Assembly (NCBI RefSeq): GCF_901827175.1
Contig: NZ_LR594665.1
Coordinates: forward strand, 4,394-68,393
Reading direction: 5' to 3'
DNA: 64,000 bases
Source: Variovorax sp. RA8
GTDB taxonomy: Bacteria; Pseudomonadota; Gammaproteobacteria; Burkholderiales; Burkholderiaceae_C
Below are positions 46,375-55,375 of the stretch, piece by piece. Under the pieces are notes generated by a model that was not told the DNA's origin, ran no database searches, and worked only from the letters and a program-made list of their open reading frames with translations. Position 1 is the stretch's first letter. Each line of letters begins with the position of its first letter. The position numbers were made by a program, and so were the translations under genes.

Positions 46375-49300
46375 TGGCGCGGAGGTGGTGTTGGTAGATC
46401 GTTGATTTCATTGACTTTCCTGTTCACTTTCAAATCTGCGATTCGTGGCGTCAAACCGTGGTCGGTTTCATCCATTGGTGCCAGTTATCGATGCATTTGG
46501 CCGCGAAGGCAGGATTTGGTCAGCATAGCGGTCAACCGGGAAGCGAAACACACCCCGCAAGTTGATGCTCTCCAGCCTGGTGGGCGCAATCTTCCCGATC
46601 AGTTCCGGTGGAATGACCTGGCGGCGGTTCGACCAGCGATCCAGGACCGCCTGCATCTGTGAGGTATTCCACGCCATCACGATGTTGGCCATCAGGCTCA
46701 ACGCATCGGCCACAGCCTGCATTTCATCGACACGTTTGGCCTGCGCCGGGCTGATCCGGCCGGTATAAATGGCGCGCTTGAGGGCGTTAACAGCCTCGCC
46801 CCGATTGAGCACCCGGCGCAACTCGTTCCTGAAAGCGTCCTTGACAAAGTAGTCAGCCAAAAACGCCGTACGCAGCAACCGCCCCAATTGCACGCCAGCC
46901 TCATAGATTGGATCGCCCTGGGCGGCAGAACCGAACCGCGCAAGAGCTGCCACCGCACTGGCATGTCCGCTCATGACCGAGGCTGCCAGGTGCACCAGAC
47001 TATCCCAATGCTTTTCGATCAAAGCGACGTCGACATTGGCTTCGCACACCGCAGCGATTTCTGCGGGCACTTTGGTGCCGCGTGGCACAAAGAGGTGGCG
47101 CTGTTTGAGTTCCTTCAACCGCGGGCAAAGATCAAAACCAAGCAAACGGGCATGTGACATGGCAAAGTCGGTGTAGCCATGGGTATCCACAGCAAGCTGG
47201 CTGGTCTCCAGCTTTTCTTGGCGGATGACACCTTCAATGGCCACGCCCGCCTGGCGCTCATTGAGCACAAAGGGCTGCGCATGGAAGATGCCCCACCGGT
47301 CTTTTACATGGGAGTAGATTCCAATGGAAGGTGTGTTGCGCCGAGGATCAAGCCGGGCTTGCCACACCCGTTTGGTGGTCTCCATGGTCATCATGTCAGA
47401 AGATGCCAAATCGGACCGCCCCCAGGTGGCGGCAATCGGGTGTCGCTGCATGAATTCCAGCACAGCCTGGCAGGCCTGGCTCAGACGCCGTTCGTCCCGC
47501 GCCCAGCGCATGGCCTGGCGAATGCTGGTGGCAGACAATTGCGGAATCATGCGCGCGCATTCGACCGCAGTCAGACTGGTGCCGTGGGCCATGATGCCGG
47601 CATAGACCATCAGCAGCTCGTCGGTAGAGCGCGGCTCACGTCCGAGCATGATCCAGCTAAAGCGCACCTGGGCGTCAACGGCCAGAATCACTTCCGGCAA
47701 TTGAACCTCACCGATGCGGTGATCCAAAGCCGCGCGCAGCTTGGTCACTTCTGGGTCTTCGTCCTCTGCGGGCAATGGCGACAAATGGAGTTCATCATCC
47801 ACGCGCAGTACGCCACTGCGGGCTGCAGCGGCCACCGCATCGACACCGGCAGTTACTCTGGCCAGCAAAGGCTTCAAGAAAGTGGCAGCCTTGCTGGGTA
47901 ACGATAGACGGGCATAGTGTTTCTTGGACTCTGCCTGCCAACGCTCGTCCGTGAAGAACAAGCGCGCACGACCCCGAAAGCTCAGGCTGTGCTCAATCCA
48001 GACCGAGCCATTGCGCACCGCGCGGCGCAGGGCAAACAGGGTGGCCACCTCCAACGCCTGAAACGCCCGTTCCCGGTCTGGGCTGGAGATCGAAACCTGC
48101 CAGATCATTCCCAGACTTGGTGCCACCACTTCAACTGGCAGCTTTCTGGATCCTTTGAGATATAAAGCTTGCAGCTTGGCAAGGTACTCGATGGCAGGAT
48201 GCTCGCCGGTGGCCTGCCAGGGCAGCTTTGCAATGGCGACGAGCAACGACCGCACGGGGCGAATTCCATCAATCAATCCCTCGCGGACCAGGGAGGCCCT
48301 GCTCGGTGGTTTGCGTTTCTGGGTTTCGGTGATCAAGGCTTCAAGACGGGCACGCAACTCAGCATCTGGCACCGCACCTTGCGCGCTCAAGGCAACAAGT
48401 TCGCCGAGCAGCGTTTTGTACATTGCGGCCCAATTGACGGTAGCGGGGACATCGGCGGCAGCCTGACGCCACAGATCGGCGATCCGGCGCTGCACCATAA
48501 GGATCAACTGGTCTGTGGTGGTGAACAGGCAATACCGAAGAAAGCATGCGACCTCCACGGTGCGCGCTGGCTCTTTGATCTTGGCTCCGGCTGAGGGCGG
48601 CCTGGAGACAAGTCGGCGCGCGTAGCGGCGCAAGATGAGATCGGGGATGTCTGCCAGGTGCTTATGAACGTCCAGCGTGTAAAGCAGGTCGATGCGCTCC
48701 AGTACCTCGCTGATTTGGCGGGTTGAGTGTTTCGCCGGTGCAGCCCATAGCCAACTCTGCTGGGTTTGTCCATCTGGGCGCAGCTCTGAAACTGAGGCTC
48801 GCCAGCGATCAAGTGTTGCTGGATCAACGCTGGCGGCGATGGCGGTGCCTGTTTCAACTTCAAGCTGGGCAAGTGCCGCCGCAATCAGTGTCCGAATTGC
48901 CCGCTCGTGCACGATCACCAGCTTGTTCTTGTACAGCCATTGACGCGCCCGCACGAGTAGCTGATCGCGGTCGGCGCAGCGCGCCACTTCGTCGCGCAGT
49001 TCACGTACCAGTGAGCGGCGCTGGTGCTCGCTCATCCACTGGAATCCAAGGACCGTGCAGGCTACTTGTTGGTGATCGAATAGCGTGCGCCCGCGTTCAT
49101 ACATGGCTCTCAGCGAGGCGACTTCTGGTGCTGCAATGCCAAGCTCGTTGCCAAGGTGGCGCCACAAGGCTACTGGAATTACCCGAAAGGCACCGAGCAA
49201 ACGCCCACTCATGCGCAGGAAACCAATATGGAGCGCCAGACCAAGCTTGTGGGAATCACCTCGGCGTGCATTGATTGCGTCGCGCTCGGCACCATCGAAG

Positions 49301-49528
49301 GTGAAAAATGCCTTCATCTCGAAGTCGCTGATATCGCGGGGGAGCCCACGCATCCCCAAAAACGTTGTGTGCCAACCCTGCATCGTGAACCTCAAAAGTG
49401 GGAGGCCACCATACCCGTTTACAAAGCGAACAGGAAAGTCAATGAAATCAACGGTCTACCCAGACCACCCCCGCGCCAGTGCTAGCTTTGCGTACCGTCA
49501 CTTATTGCACTGAAAACGAGGAGACCCC
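46325..49528 (-). mobile_element. IS1071, copy 2 (inverted)
   Basis: 3204 bp with the same ends as copy 1. Flanks are TAATC (left) and AGCTC (right), so there is no target duplication. TAATC is simply the complement of copy 1's GATTA because of the larger inverted repeat. Confidence 0.93.
46468..49383 (-). CDS. tnpA: IS1071 transposase, copy 2
   Basis: 971 residues, starting MQGWHTTFLGMRG. Its translation is identical to copy 3 and differs from copy 1 at that single Gly/Trp position. Confidence 0.94.
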   Translation of the reverse strand: MQGWHTTFLGMRGLPRDISDFEMKAFFTFDGAERDAINARRGDSHKLGLALHIGFLRMSGRLLGAFRVIPVALWRHLGNELGIAAPEVASLRAMYERGRTLFDHQQVACTVLGFQWMSEHQRRSLVRELRDEVARCADRDQLLVRARQWLYKNKLVIVHERAIRTLIAAALAQLEVETGTAIAASVDPATLDRWRASVSELRPDGQTQQSWLWAAPAKHSTRQISEVLERIDLLYTLDVHKHLADIPDLILRRYARRLVSRPPSAGAKIKEPARTVEVACFLRYCLFTTTDQLILMVQRRIADLWRQAAADVPATVNWAAMYKTLLGELVALSAQGAVPDAELRARLEALITETQKRKPPSRASLVREGLIDGIRPVRSLLVAIAKLPWQATGEHPAIEYLAKLQALYLKGSRKLPVEVVAPSLGMIWQVSISSPDRERAFQALEVATLFALRRAVRNGSVWIEHSLSFRGRARLFFTDERWQAESKKHYARLSLPSKAATFLKPLLARVTAGVDAVAAAARSGVLRVDDELHLSPLPAEDEDPEVTKLRAALDHRIGEVQLPEVILAVDAQVRFSWIMLGREPRSTDELLMVYAGIMAHGTSLTAVECARMIPQLSATSIRQAMRWARDERRLSQACQAVLEFMQRHPIAATWGRSDLASSDMMTMETTKRVWQARLDPRRNTPSIGIYSHVKDRWGIFHAQPFVLNERQAGVAIEGVIRQEKLETSQLAVDTHGYTDFAMSHARLLGFDLCPRLKELKQRHLFVPRGTKVPAEIAAVCEANVDVALIEKHWDSLVHLAASVMSGHASAVAALARFGSAAQGDPIYEAGVQLGRLLRTAFLADYFVKDAFRNELRRVLNRGEAVNALKRAIYTGRISPAQAKRVDEMQAVADALSLMANIVMAWNTSQMQAVLDRWSNRRQVIPPELIGKIAPTRLESINLRGVFRFPVDRYADQILPSRPNASITGTNG

Positions 49529-49662
49529 AGCTCCGGGTTCTTGGCCAGCAAGTTTTCCTTGCGGAGACGCTTGCGGCCAGACCAGAGGTGGATGTCCAGA
49601 GAGACACAGACGATGCCGTTGGCTTGCGTCTGTTTGATGTTGAGAACGGCGGGTGCGTTCAT
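49529..49662 (-). CDS. 5' fragment of a DUF3150-like gene, cut by IS1071
   Basis: From ATG 49662 the frame reads MNAPAVLNIKQTQANGIV, then VSLDIHLWSGRKRLRKENLL, and runs into the IS1071 end after 44 codons. The LDIHLWSGRKRL pattern recalls DUF3150 proteins found on integrative elements and plasmids. Function unknown. GGAG lies upstream. The rest is not present in this window. Confidence 0.45.
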
Positions 49663-49888
49663 GTGGGTACTCCAAAAGAGGAGCGGGAACCCACTACCCC
49701 TTGCGGGAATGTGAATTCCCGCTGGGGTTGACAGTTAAATGCAAGCGCTAAGACCTGCGGACGGAAGAACCGAACGAGCCGATCTTAGGGGAAGGACTCG
49801 GGCCCCGCAATCGAACCGGACCAGGCCTGTGGCAACATAAAGCCACGTCGCCCTACCCCGCCCAAGCACACCACCTGGTTACTCCACC
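49663..49888. promoter_or_regulatory. Intergenic region between two divergent truncated genes
   Basis: Contains a perfect 8-bp stem hairpin GCGGGAAT / ATTCCCGC (49703-49722) close to the leftward gene. No open frame of note. It looks like a shared divergent promoter region of an unknown source element. Confidence 0.4.
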
Positions 49889-49953
49889 ATGCCCGCAACG
49901 CACGCACTGAGCCTCACCCTTCACATCGACCGCCTGGCCAAGGGGCACTATCA
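49889..49953 (+). CDS. 5' fragment of an unknown gene, cut by the Tn21-like inverted repeat
   Basis: Starts MPATHALSLTLHIDRLAKGH and is interrupted after 21 codons by the Tn21-type end at 49954. It is divergent from the DUF3150-like fragment. Too short to identify. Confidence 0.35.
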
Positions 49954-49991
49954 GGGGTCATCTCAGAAAACGGAAAATAAAGCACGCTAAG
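49954..49991. repeat. Terminal inverted repeat of a Tn21-family transposon (tnp end)
   Basis: 38 bp beginning GGGGTCATCTCAGAAAACGG and ending AGCACGCTAAG. It differs by one base (GTCATC instead of GTCGTC) from the Tn21 tnp-end repeat as I recall it. It abuts and slightly overlaps the tnpA stop. The opposite end of the transposon is missing. Confidence 0.85.
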
Positions 49992-52956
49992 CCGGTTGCA
50001 ACGGTCGTAGCGGCCTGAACTTGCCCGCGCCGATCTTTGCGCTGCTGCGCCAGAGGTAATCGCCGGTCAGGTTGATGTGCTCCCAGCCGAGCGGCGACAG
50101 GTATTGCAATAGCGTGTCATCGACAGCATGCCCGTTGCCACGCAACGCATGTGCTGCGCGCTCCAAATAGACCGTGTTCCACAACACGACGGCCGCCGTG
50201 ACCAGGTTGAGGCCGCTGGCCCGGTAGCGCTGCTGCTCGAAGCTGCGGTCGCGGATTTCGCCCAGCCGATTGAAGAATACGGCGCGGGCCAGCGCGTTGC
50301 GCGCTTCGCCCTTGTTGAGTCCGGCGTGGACGCGGCGGCGCAGCTCCACGCTTTGCAACCAGTCCAGGATGAACAGCGTGCGTTCGATGCGCCCCAGCTC
50401 GCGCAGGGCGACGGCTAAGCCGTTCTGGCGCGGATAGCTGCCGAGTTTCCGAAGCATCAGCGAGGCTGTCACCGTGCCCTGCTTGATCGAGGTGGCCAGC
50501 CGCAGAATTTCATCCCAGTGGGCACGAATAGCCTTGATGTTCAGCCTGTCGCTGCTAATCATCGGTTTGAGCGCGTCATAGGCGGTATCCCCCTTGGGGA
50601 TGAACAGCTTGGTGTCGCCCAGGTCACGGATGCGCGGCGCAAAGCGGAAGCCCAGGAGATGCATCAGGGCAAAGACGTGATCGGTGAAGCCTGCCGTGTC
50701 GGTGTAGTGTTCCTCGATGCGCAGGTCGGACTCGTGGTACAGCAGGCCGTCAAGTACATAGGTCGAGTCGCGCACGCCGACATTGACCACCTTGGTGTGG
50801 AACGGCGCGTACTGGTCGGATATATGGGTGTAGAAGGTTCGCCCAGGGCTGCTGCCATATTTCGGGTTGATGTGACCGGTACTCTCGGCCTTGCTCCCGG
50901 TTCGGAAGTTCTGGCCGTCCGACGATGACGTGGTGCCGTCGCCCCAGTGTTCGGCGAAGGGATGCCGGAATTGGGCGTTCACCAACTCGGCCAGCGCTGT
51001 CGAATAGGTTTCGTCGCGGGTATGCCAGGCTTGTAGCCAGGCGAGCTTGGCGTAGGTCGTGCCGGGGCAGGACTCGGCCATCTTGGTCAGGCCCAGGTTG
51101 ATCGCGTCGGCCAGGATGGTGGTCAACAGCAGATTTTTGTCCTTGGCCAGATCGCCCGATTTCAGGTGCGTGAAGTGGCGGGTGAAGCCCGTCCACTCAT
51201 CGACTTCGAGCAGCAGTTCGGTGATCTTGACGTGTGGCAGGATCATGGCTGTCTGGTCGATCAGCGCCTGCGCGGTGTCGGGTACCGCCGCATCCAGCGG
51301 CGTGATCTTCAGGCCCGACTCGGTGATGATCGCATTCGGCAGGTCGTTGGCCGCTGCCATGCGGTTGACCGTGGCAAGCTGCGCTTCAAGCAGCGTCAGG
51401 CGGTCGTGCAGGTACTGGTCGCAGTCGGTGGCCACGGCCAGCGGCAATGCGCTGGACTGCTTGAGGCTGGCGAACTTCGCGGGCGGCACCAGGTAGTCCT
51501 CGAAGTCCTTGAACTGGCGCGATCCCTGCACCCAGATGTCGCCCGAGCGCAGCGAGTTCTTCAGCTCGGACAGCGCGCACAGCTCGTAGTAGCGCCGGTC
51601 GATACCCGCGTCAGTCATCACCAGCTTCTGCCAGCGCGGCTTGATGAAGTCGGTCGGGGCATCGGCAGGCACTTTGCGGGCGTTGTCGGTGTTCATGCCG
51701 CGCAGCACCTCGATGGCGTCCAGCACGTCCTTGGCGGCGGGCGCGGCTCGCAGCTTGAGCACGTCGAGGAATTCCGGCGCGTAGCGGCGCAAGGTGGCGT
51801 AGCTCTCGCCGATACGGTGCAGGAAATCGAAGTCATCGGGCTGCGCGAGCTTTTGCGCCTCAGTGACGCTCTCGGCGAAGGCATCCCAGGACATGACGGC
51901 CTCGATGGCAGCGAACGGGTCGCGGCCCGACTGCTTGGCGTCGATCAGCGCCTGCCCAATGCGCCCGTACAGGCGCACCTTGGCGTTGATAGCCTTGCCG
52001 GATGCCTGGAACTGCTGCTGATGTTTGTTTTTGGCGGCGTTGAACAGCTTGCCCAGGATGCGGTCGTGCAGGTCGATGATTTCGTCGGTGACCGTAGCCA
52101 TGCCCTCGATGGCCAGCGCCACGAGAGTGGCGTAGCGCCGTTGCGGCTCGAACTTGGACAGGTCGGCAGGCGTCATCTGGCCGCCCTCACGGGCGATCTT
52201 GAGCAAGCGATTCTGGTGAACCAACCGCTCGCTGCCGGGCGGCAGATCGAGCGCCTACCAGGCTTTGAGGCGCTCAATGTGTTCGAGCATGTGGCGCGAG
52301 TTCGGTTTGGCGGGCGACTGGCGCAGCCAGGCCAGCCAGGTCGTCTTGCCGTTGTCGCGGCGTTTCAGCAAATCGTCGAGGCGATGCCTGTGCCCGTTCG
52401 ACAATGGTTCGGACAGCGCTTCGTAGATACGCCGGTTGGCGCGGGTAATGGCCTCGGCACTGGCGCGCTCAATGGCGTTGAGTGCGGGCAGGATGATCGA
52501 CTGCCGCCGCAGATGCTCAATCAGTGCACTGGCCAGCACGATGCCTTTGTCGGTTTGCATGGCCAGCTCGGTCAGCGTGTGCACGGCCTGCCGGTAGTGG
52601 CTCATCGTGAACGGCTGGAAGCCGAACACCGTTTGCAGTTCGACCAGGTGCTCGCGCCGGGTCTGCTCCCGCTGCCCGTAGTCGTCCCAGCTTTCGACGC
52701 CGACCTTGAGCTGGTCGGCGACCAGTTTCAGTAGGGGCAAAGACGGCGCCTGATCGACACCAAGGAAGATTCCGGGAAAGCGCAGGTAGCAGAGCTGGAC
52801 GGCAAAGCCCAAGCGATTCGCAGGCCCGCGCCGCTGCCGGATAATGGAGAGATCGGTATCGCTGAACGTGTAATGTCGAATTAGGTCGTCCTTGGTGTCC
52901 GGCAACGCCAGCAGGCTTTCCCGCTCGGCGGCGGACAGTATGGAACGACGAGGCAT
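49987..52956 (-). pseudogene. tnpA: Tn21/Tn501-type transposase interrupted by an amber codon
   Basis: The full frame would encode 989 residues (family 988) from MPRRSILSAAERE to the ending [11 protein letters not shown]. Codon 234 is TAG (52255-52257), where relatives have Gln in LKAWQALDLP, so it reads as 233 plus 745-residue pieces in the same frame. A single C-to-T change explains it. Without suppression the transposase is dead. With a missing second end, the element is immobile anyway. Confidence 0.88.
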
Positions 52957-52958
52957 AT

Positions 52959-53519
52959 TTATTGATCCAATCTCAAGTATTGATACAGGGTCTCCCGGCT
53001 GACACCAAATTCACGTGCCAGCTTCGCTTTTTGTTCGCCGGCGGCGGCCCGCTGCCGCAGCTCGGCTACCTGTTCTGGCGACAGCGCTTTCTTGCGGCCC
53101 CGGTAGGCTCCGCGCTGTCTGGCGAGCGCGATGCCTTCCCTCTGCCGCTCGCGGATCAAGGCCCGCTCGAATTCGGCGAACGCCCCCATGACCGACAGCA
53201 TCAGGTTCGCCATCGGTGAATCCTCGCCGGTGAAGGTCAGGCTTTCCTTGACGAACTCGATGCGCACGCCGCGCTTGGTCAGCTTTTGTACGAGGCGGCG
53301 CAAGTCATCGAGGTTGCGCGCCAAGCGATCCATGCTGTGAACCACCACGGTGTCGCCTTCGCGCACGAAGGCCAGCAGCGAATCAAGCTCGGGCCGCTGG
53401 GTGTCCTTGCCCGACGCCTTGTCGGTGAACACCCTGCCGACTTCGACATGCTCCAGTTGCCGCTCCGGGTTCTGGTCGAAGCTGCTGACCCGGACGTAGC
53501 CGATGCGTTGACCCTGCAA
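52959..53519 (-). CDS. tnpR: TnpR serine resolvase, Tn21 subfamily
   Basis: 186 residues from the TTG at 53519 (GGAGG five bases upstream), the exact family length. QRIGYVRVSSFDQNPERQLE contains the catalytic Ser, and the C-terminal HTH is EQKAKLAREFGVSRETLYQYL. Intact. It is placed just upstream of tnpA with a 2-base gap. Confidence 0.92.
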   Translation of the reverse strand: MQGQRIGYVRVSSFDQNPERQLEHVEVGRVFTDKASGKDTQRPELDSLLAFVREGDTVVVHSMDRLARNLDDLRRLVQKLTKRGVRIEFVKESLTFTGEDSPMANLMLSVMGAFAEFERALIRERQREGIALARQRGAYRGRKKALSPEQVAELRQRAAAGEQKAKLAREFGVSRETLYQYLRLDQ

Positions 53520-53660
53520 GATACCTCCAAATACGAAAGTGTCAGGAAGAAATCTATGACCTTTCGCCGCAGGTGTCAAGAAACACAAAAGTTAACTCTA
53601 TTCTGACGTTGCTGGGTGGCTTCTCCTGACATCAGGATAGGGTATAGATCAGGTTGACGC
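53520..53660. other. Probable res site of the Tn21-like module
   Basis: AT-richer stretch between tnpR and the integron cassette with GTCAGGAAG, TTCTGAC and CTGACATCAGGAT motifs in both orientations. TnpR acts on such a three-part site next to its gene. Subsites were not aligned rigorously. Confidence 0.5.
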
Positions 53661-53720
53661 CCCAACTCTGGGTTTCGGCTCCCGGCCAGGAGCGGCCGAC
53701 CGTCAAACGGGTAAGCAGTC

Positions 53721-53819
53721 GCTCAACGTTTGACGTGAGGGGCCGCCGTAGCGGCGAAGCCGCGAAGGGAACCCGCAAGCGCAGCTTGTGGGCGGTCCCT
53801 CTCGACGGAATGGTTAGAT
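53721..53819 (-). repeat. attC: Integron attC site of the qac cassette
   Basis: On the minus strand it runs from ATCTAAC (R'', 53819-53813) to GTTGAGC (R', 53727-53721), about 99 bp, with an internal imperfect palindrome (GGCTTCGCCGCTACGGCGGCC region). R'' is the exact complement of the GTTAGAT that begins this cassette at the attI junction. This is the expected cassette logic. Confidence 0.8.
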
Positions 53820-53828
53820 GCGACCGTT

Positions 53829-54161
53829 TTAGTGAACACTTGCCTTAGATAGCAAGTTGAGCACAGCAACGCCGCTGATAATGAAGCCGACACCAACAAA
53901 TCCCCACATATCTAGTTTTTGACCATGCAAAACCCATGCAATCGCAGTGACCAAGACGATCCCGAGGCCCGACCAAACTGCGTAGGCGATTCCAACAGGA
54001 ATCGATTTGAGTGTCAGCGACAGGAAATAAAAAGCAGCAGCGTATCCCGCTACGACGATAAAAGACGGTACTAACCTAGTAAAGCCCTCACTAGACTTGA
54101 GCGCAGAGGTTGCAATGACCTCAGAAATAATGGCCGTAGCCAGAAATAACCAATTTTTCAA
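53829..54161 (-). CDS. Small multidrug resistance efflux protein, QacF/QacH type
   Basis: 110 residues from the TTG at 54161 (GGAG 7-8 bases upstream), the standard length. Four membrane helices. The essential Glu14 lies in [15 protein letters not shown], followed by [15 protein letters not shown] and the ending [11 protein letters not shown]. It exports quaternary ammonium compounds by proton antiport as a dimer in the inner membrane. Carried as an integron cassette and divergent from intI, so it should be driven by the integron promoter. The longer frame upstream crosses the attI junction and is discarded. The exact variant name is not assigned. Confidence 0.9.
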   Translation of the reverse strand: MKNWLFLATAIISEVIATSALKSSEGFTRLVPSFIVVAGYAAAFYFLSLTLKSIPVGIAYAVWSGLGIVLVTAIAWVLHGQKLDMWGFVGVGFIISGVAVLNLLSKASVH

Positions 54162-54257
54162 AATATTTCTCCATGGAGTTCCGCGAAGAAATTTTAGGTT
54201 CGATTTAAGAAAACAAACAGTCTTGTTGCTGGCCGAAATTTGTGCGCACAGCAAAGC

Positions 54258-54264
54258 ATCTAAC
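54258..54264 (-). other. attI: attI/cassette junction core site
   Basis: GTTAGAT on the minus strand (followed by GC) fits the GTTRRRY recombination core at the start of the cassette. The cassette therefore spans 53727-54263 (537 bp). The rest of attI should lie between here and intI. Confidence 0.72.
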
Positions 54265-54378
54265 TTATGGTTTATCTGACCAAACACCGGATACCCACAA
54301 CCGTGGTCGTTAAACAATGTCGCACGGCACCCAAAAAAAGTGTTTGAAATCAATTCTGTAAAGCATCATACTGGATGC

Positions 54379-54663
54379 ATGAACAGGTATAACAGAAATG
54401 ACAAACCTGACTGGGTCCCTCCCCGATCCATCAAGCTGCTCGATCAGGTGCGCGAACGGGTTCGCTACCTGCATTACAGCCTACAGACCGAGAAGGCTTA
54501 TGTCTACTGGGCCAAGGCATTTGTGTTGTGGACGGCCCGCAGCCATGGTGGGTTTCGACATCCGCGCGAAATGGGGCAAGCTGAAGTCGAGGGTTTTCTG
54601 ACCATGCTCGCCACCGAGAAGCAAGTGGCGCCGGCCACCCACCGGCAGGCGCTCAACGTGTTG
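54379..54663 (+). pseudogene. intI: Integron integrase gene, 3' truncated, not class 1
   Basis: From ATG 54379 about 93 codons align with integron integrases: [32 protein letters not shown], then [20 protein letters not shown] and [11 protein letters not shown]. The class 1 protein reads [20 protein letters not shown], so this is a clearly different integrase. The frame leaves homology at ALNVL, where an IS21-family end begins. The catalytic C-terminal domain is lost. Confidence 0.8.
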
Positions 54664-55375
54664 GCGCCGATTCAAAATTGAGCCACCGTGCCGATTGAAT
54701 TTTGAGCCAGGGCTAATGGCCAACCTGTGAAGGTCGGCTGTGGATAAGTGTAGTGCCTTGGGTCGGTTTTGGTCTCCTTGGTGATCGAGCTCGGTGGTCG
54801 TCCGTTGAGGGTAAGCCGCGCAGGGCGAAGCCCGTAGCGGCTTGCCCTTGAACCGCTCAGAACGGCTCAGCCTTCTTGGCCTGTTCGCGTGCCTTGATGC
54901 GTTTCTTGGCCACGGCTGTGCTGTGCATGAACCTGTGGGACTCGTTGCCCGTCTCGACGATGTGGCAGTGGTGCGTGAGTCGATCCAGCAGTGCCGTGGT
55001 CATCTTGGCATCGCCGAACACGCTGGACCATTCCTTGAAGTCCAGGTTGGTGGTGATCATCACGCTGGTCTGCTCGTAGAGCTTGCTCAGCAGGTGGAAC
55101 AGCAAGGCGCCGCCTGCCTGGCTGAAGGGCAGGTAGCCCAGCTCATCAAGGATGACCAGGTCCATGCGCTGCAAGCTCGCTGCGATGCGGCCTGCCTTGC
55201 CTTGGGCCTTCTCCTGCTCCAGTGCGTTGACCAGGTCCACCGTGGAGTAAAACCGCACGCGTGAGCCATGGCGCGTGATGCCCGCCACGCCGATGGCCGT
55301 GGCCAGATGCGTCTTGCCCGTGCCGGGGCCACCCACCAGCACCACGTTGTGCGCCTGCTCGGTGAACGCCATGCT
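54659..55375 (-). mobile_element. IS21-family element, terminal fragment
   Basis: Starts at TGTTGGCGCCGATTC with repeated motifs ATTCAAAATTGAGCC and ATTGAATTTTGAGCC, the multiple end repeats typical of IS21 relatives. It is inserted in intI and cut at the other side by IS1071 copy 3. The region 54664-54856 has no gene. Confidence 0.65.
54857..55375 (-). pseudogene. istB: IstB-like transposition helper ATPase, N-terminally truncated
   Basis: About 172 of some 260 residues remain. Walker [15 protein letters not shown], Walker [17 protein letters not shown] and sensor [13 protein letters not shown] are present. The N-terminal region is replaced by the IS1071 end at 55376. No istA partner is present, so it is non-functional. 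Confidence 0.85.

Larger units (their letters stand above)
44855..49528 (-). repeat. 4674-bp inverted repeat, right arm
   Basis: Partner of 36760-41433. Recombination between the arms would invert the amidase-regulator segment. Confidence 0.85.

Noticed and set aside
46320..49533. Individual target duplication for IS1071 copy 2
   Set aside because: Flanks TAATC and AGCTC do not match. TAATC mirrors copy 1 only because of the larger inverted repeat.
51166..52734. 522-codon frame antisense to the Tn21-type tnpA
   Set aside because: Shadow frame, no start signals. The minus-strand frame matches Tn21-family transposase throughout.
54340..54380. Possible LexA box before the integrase
   Set aside because: CTGT is present but no matching ACAG at the required spacing.
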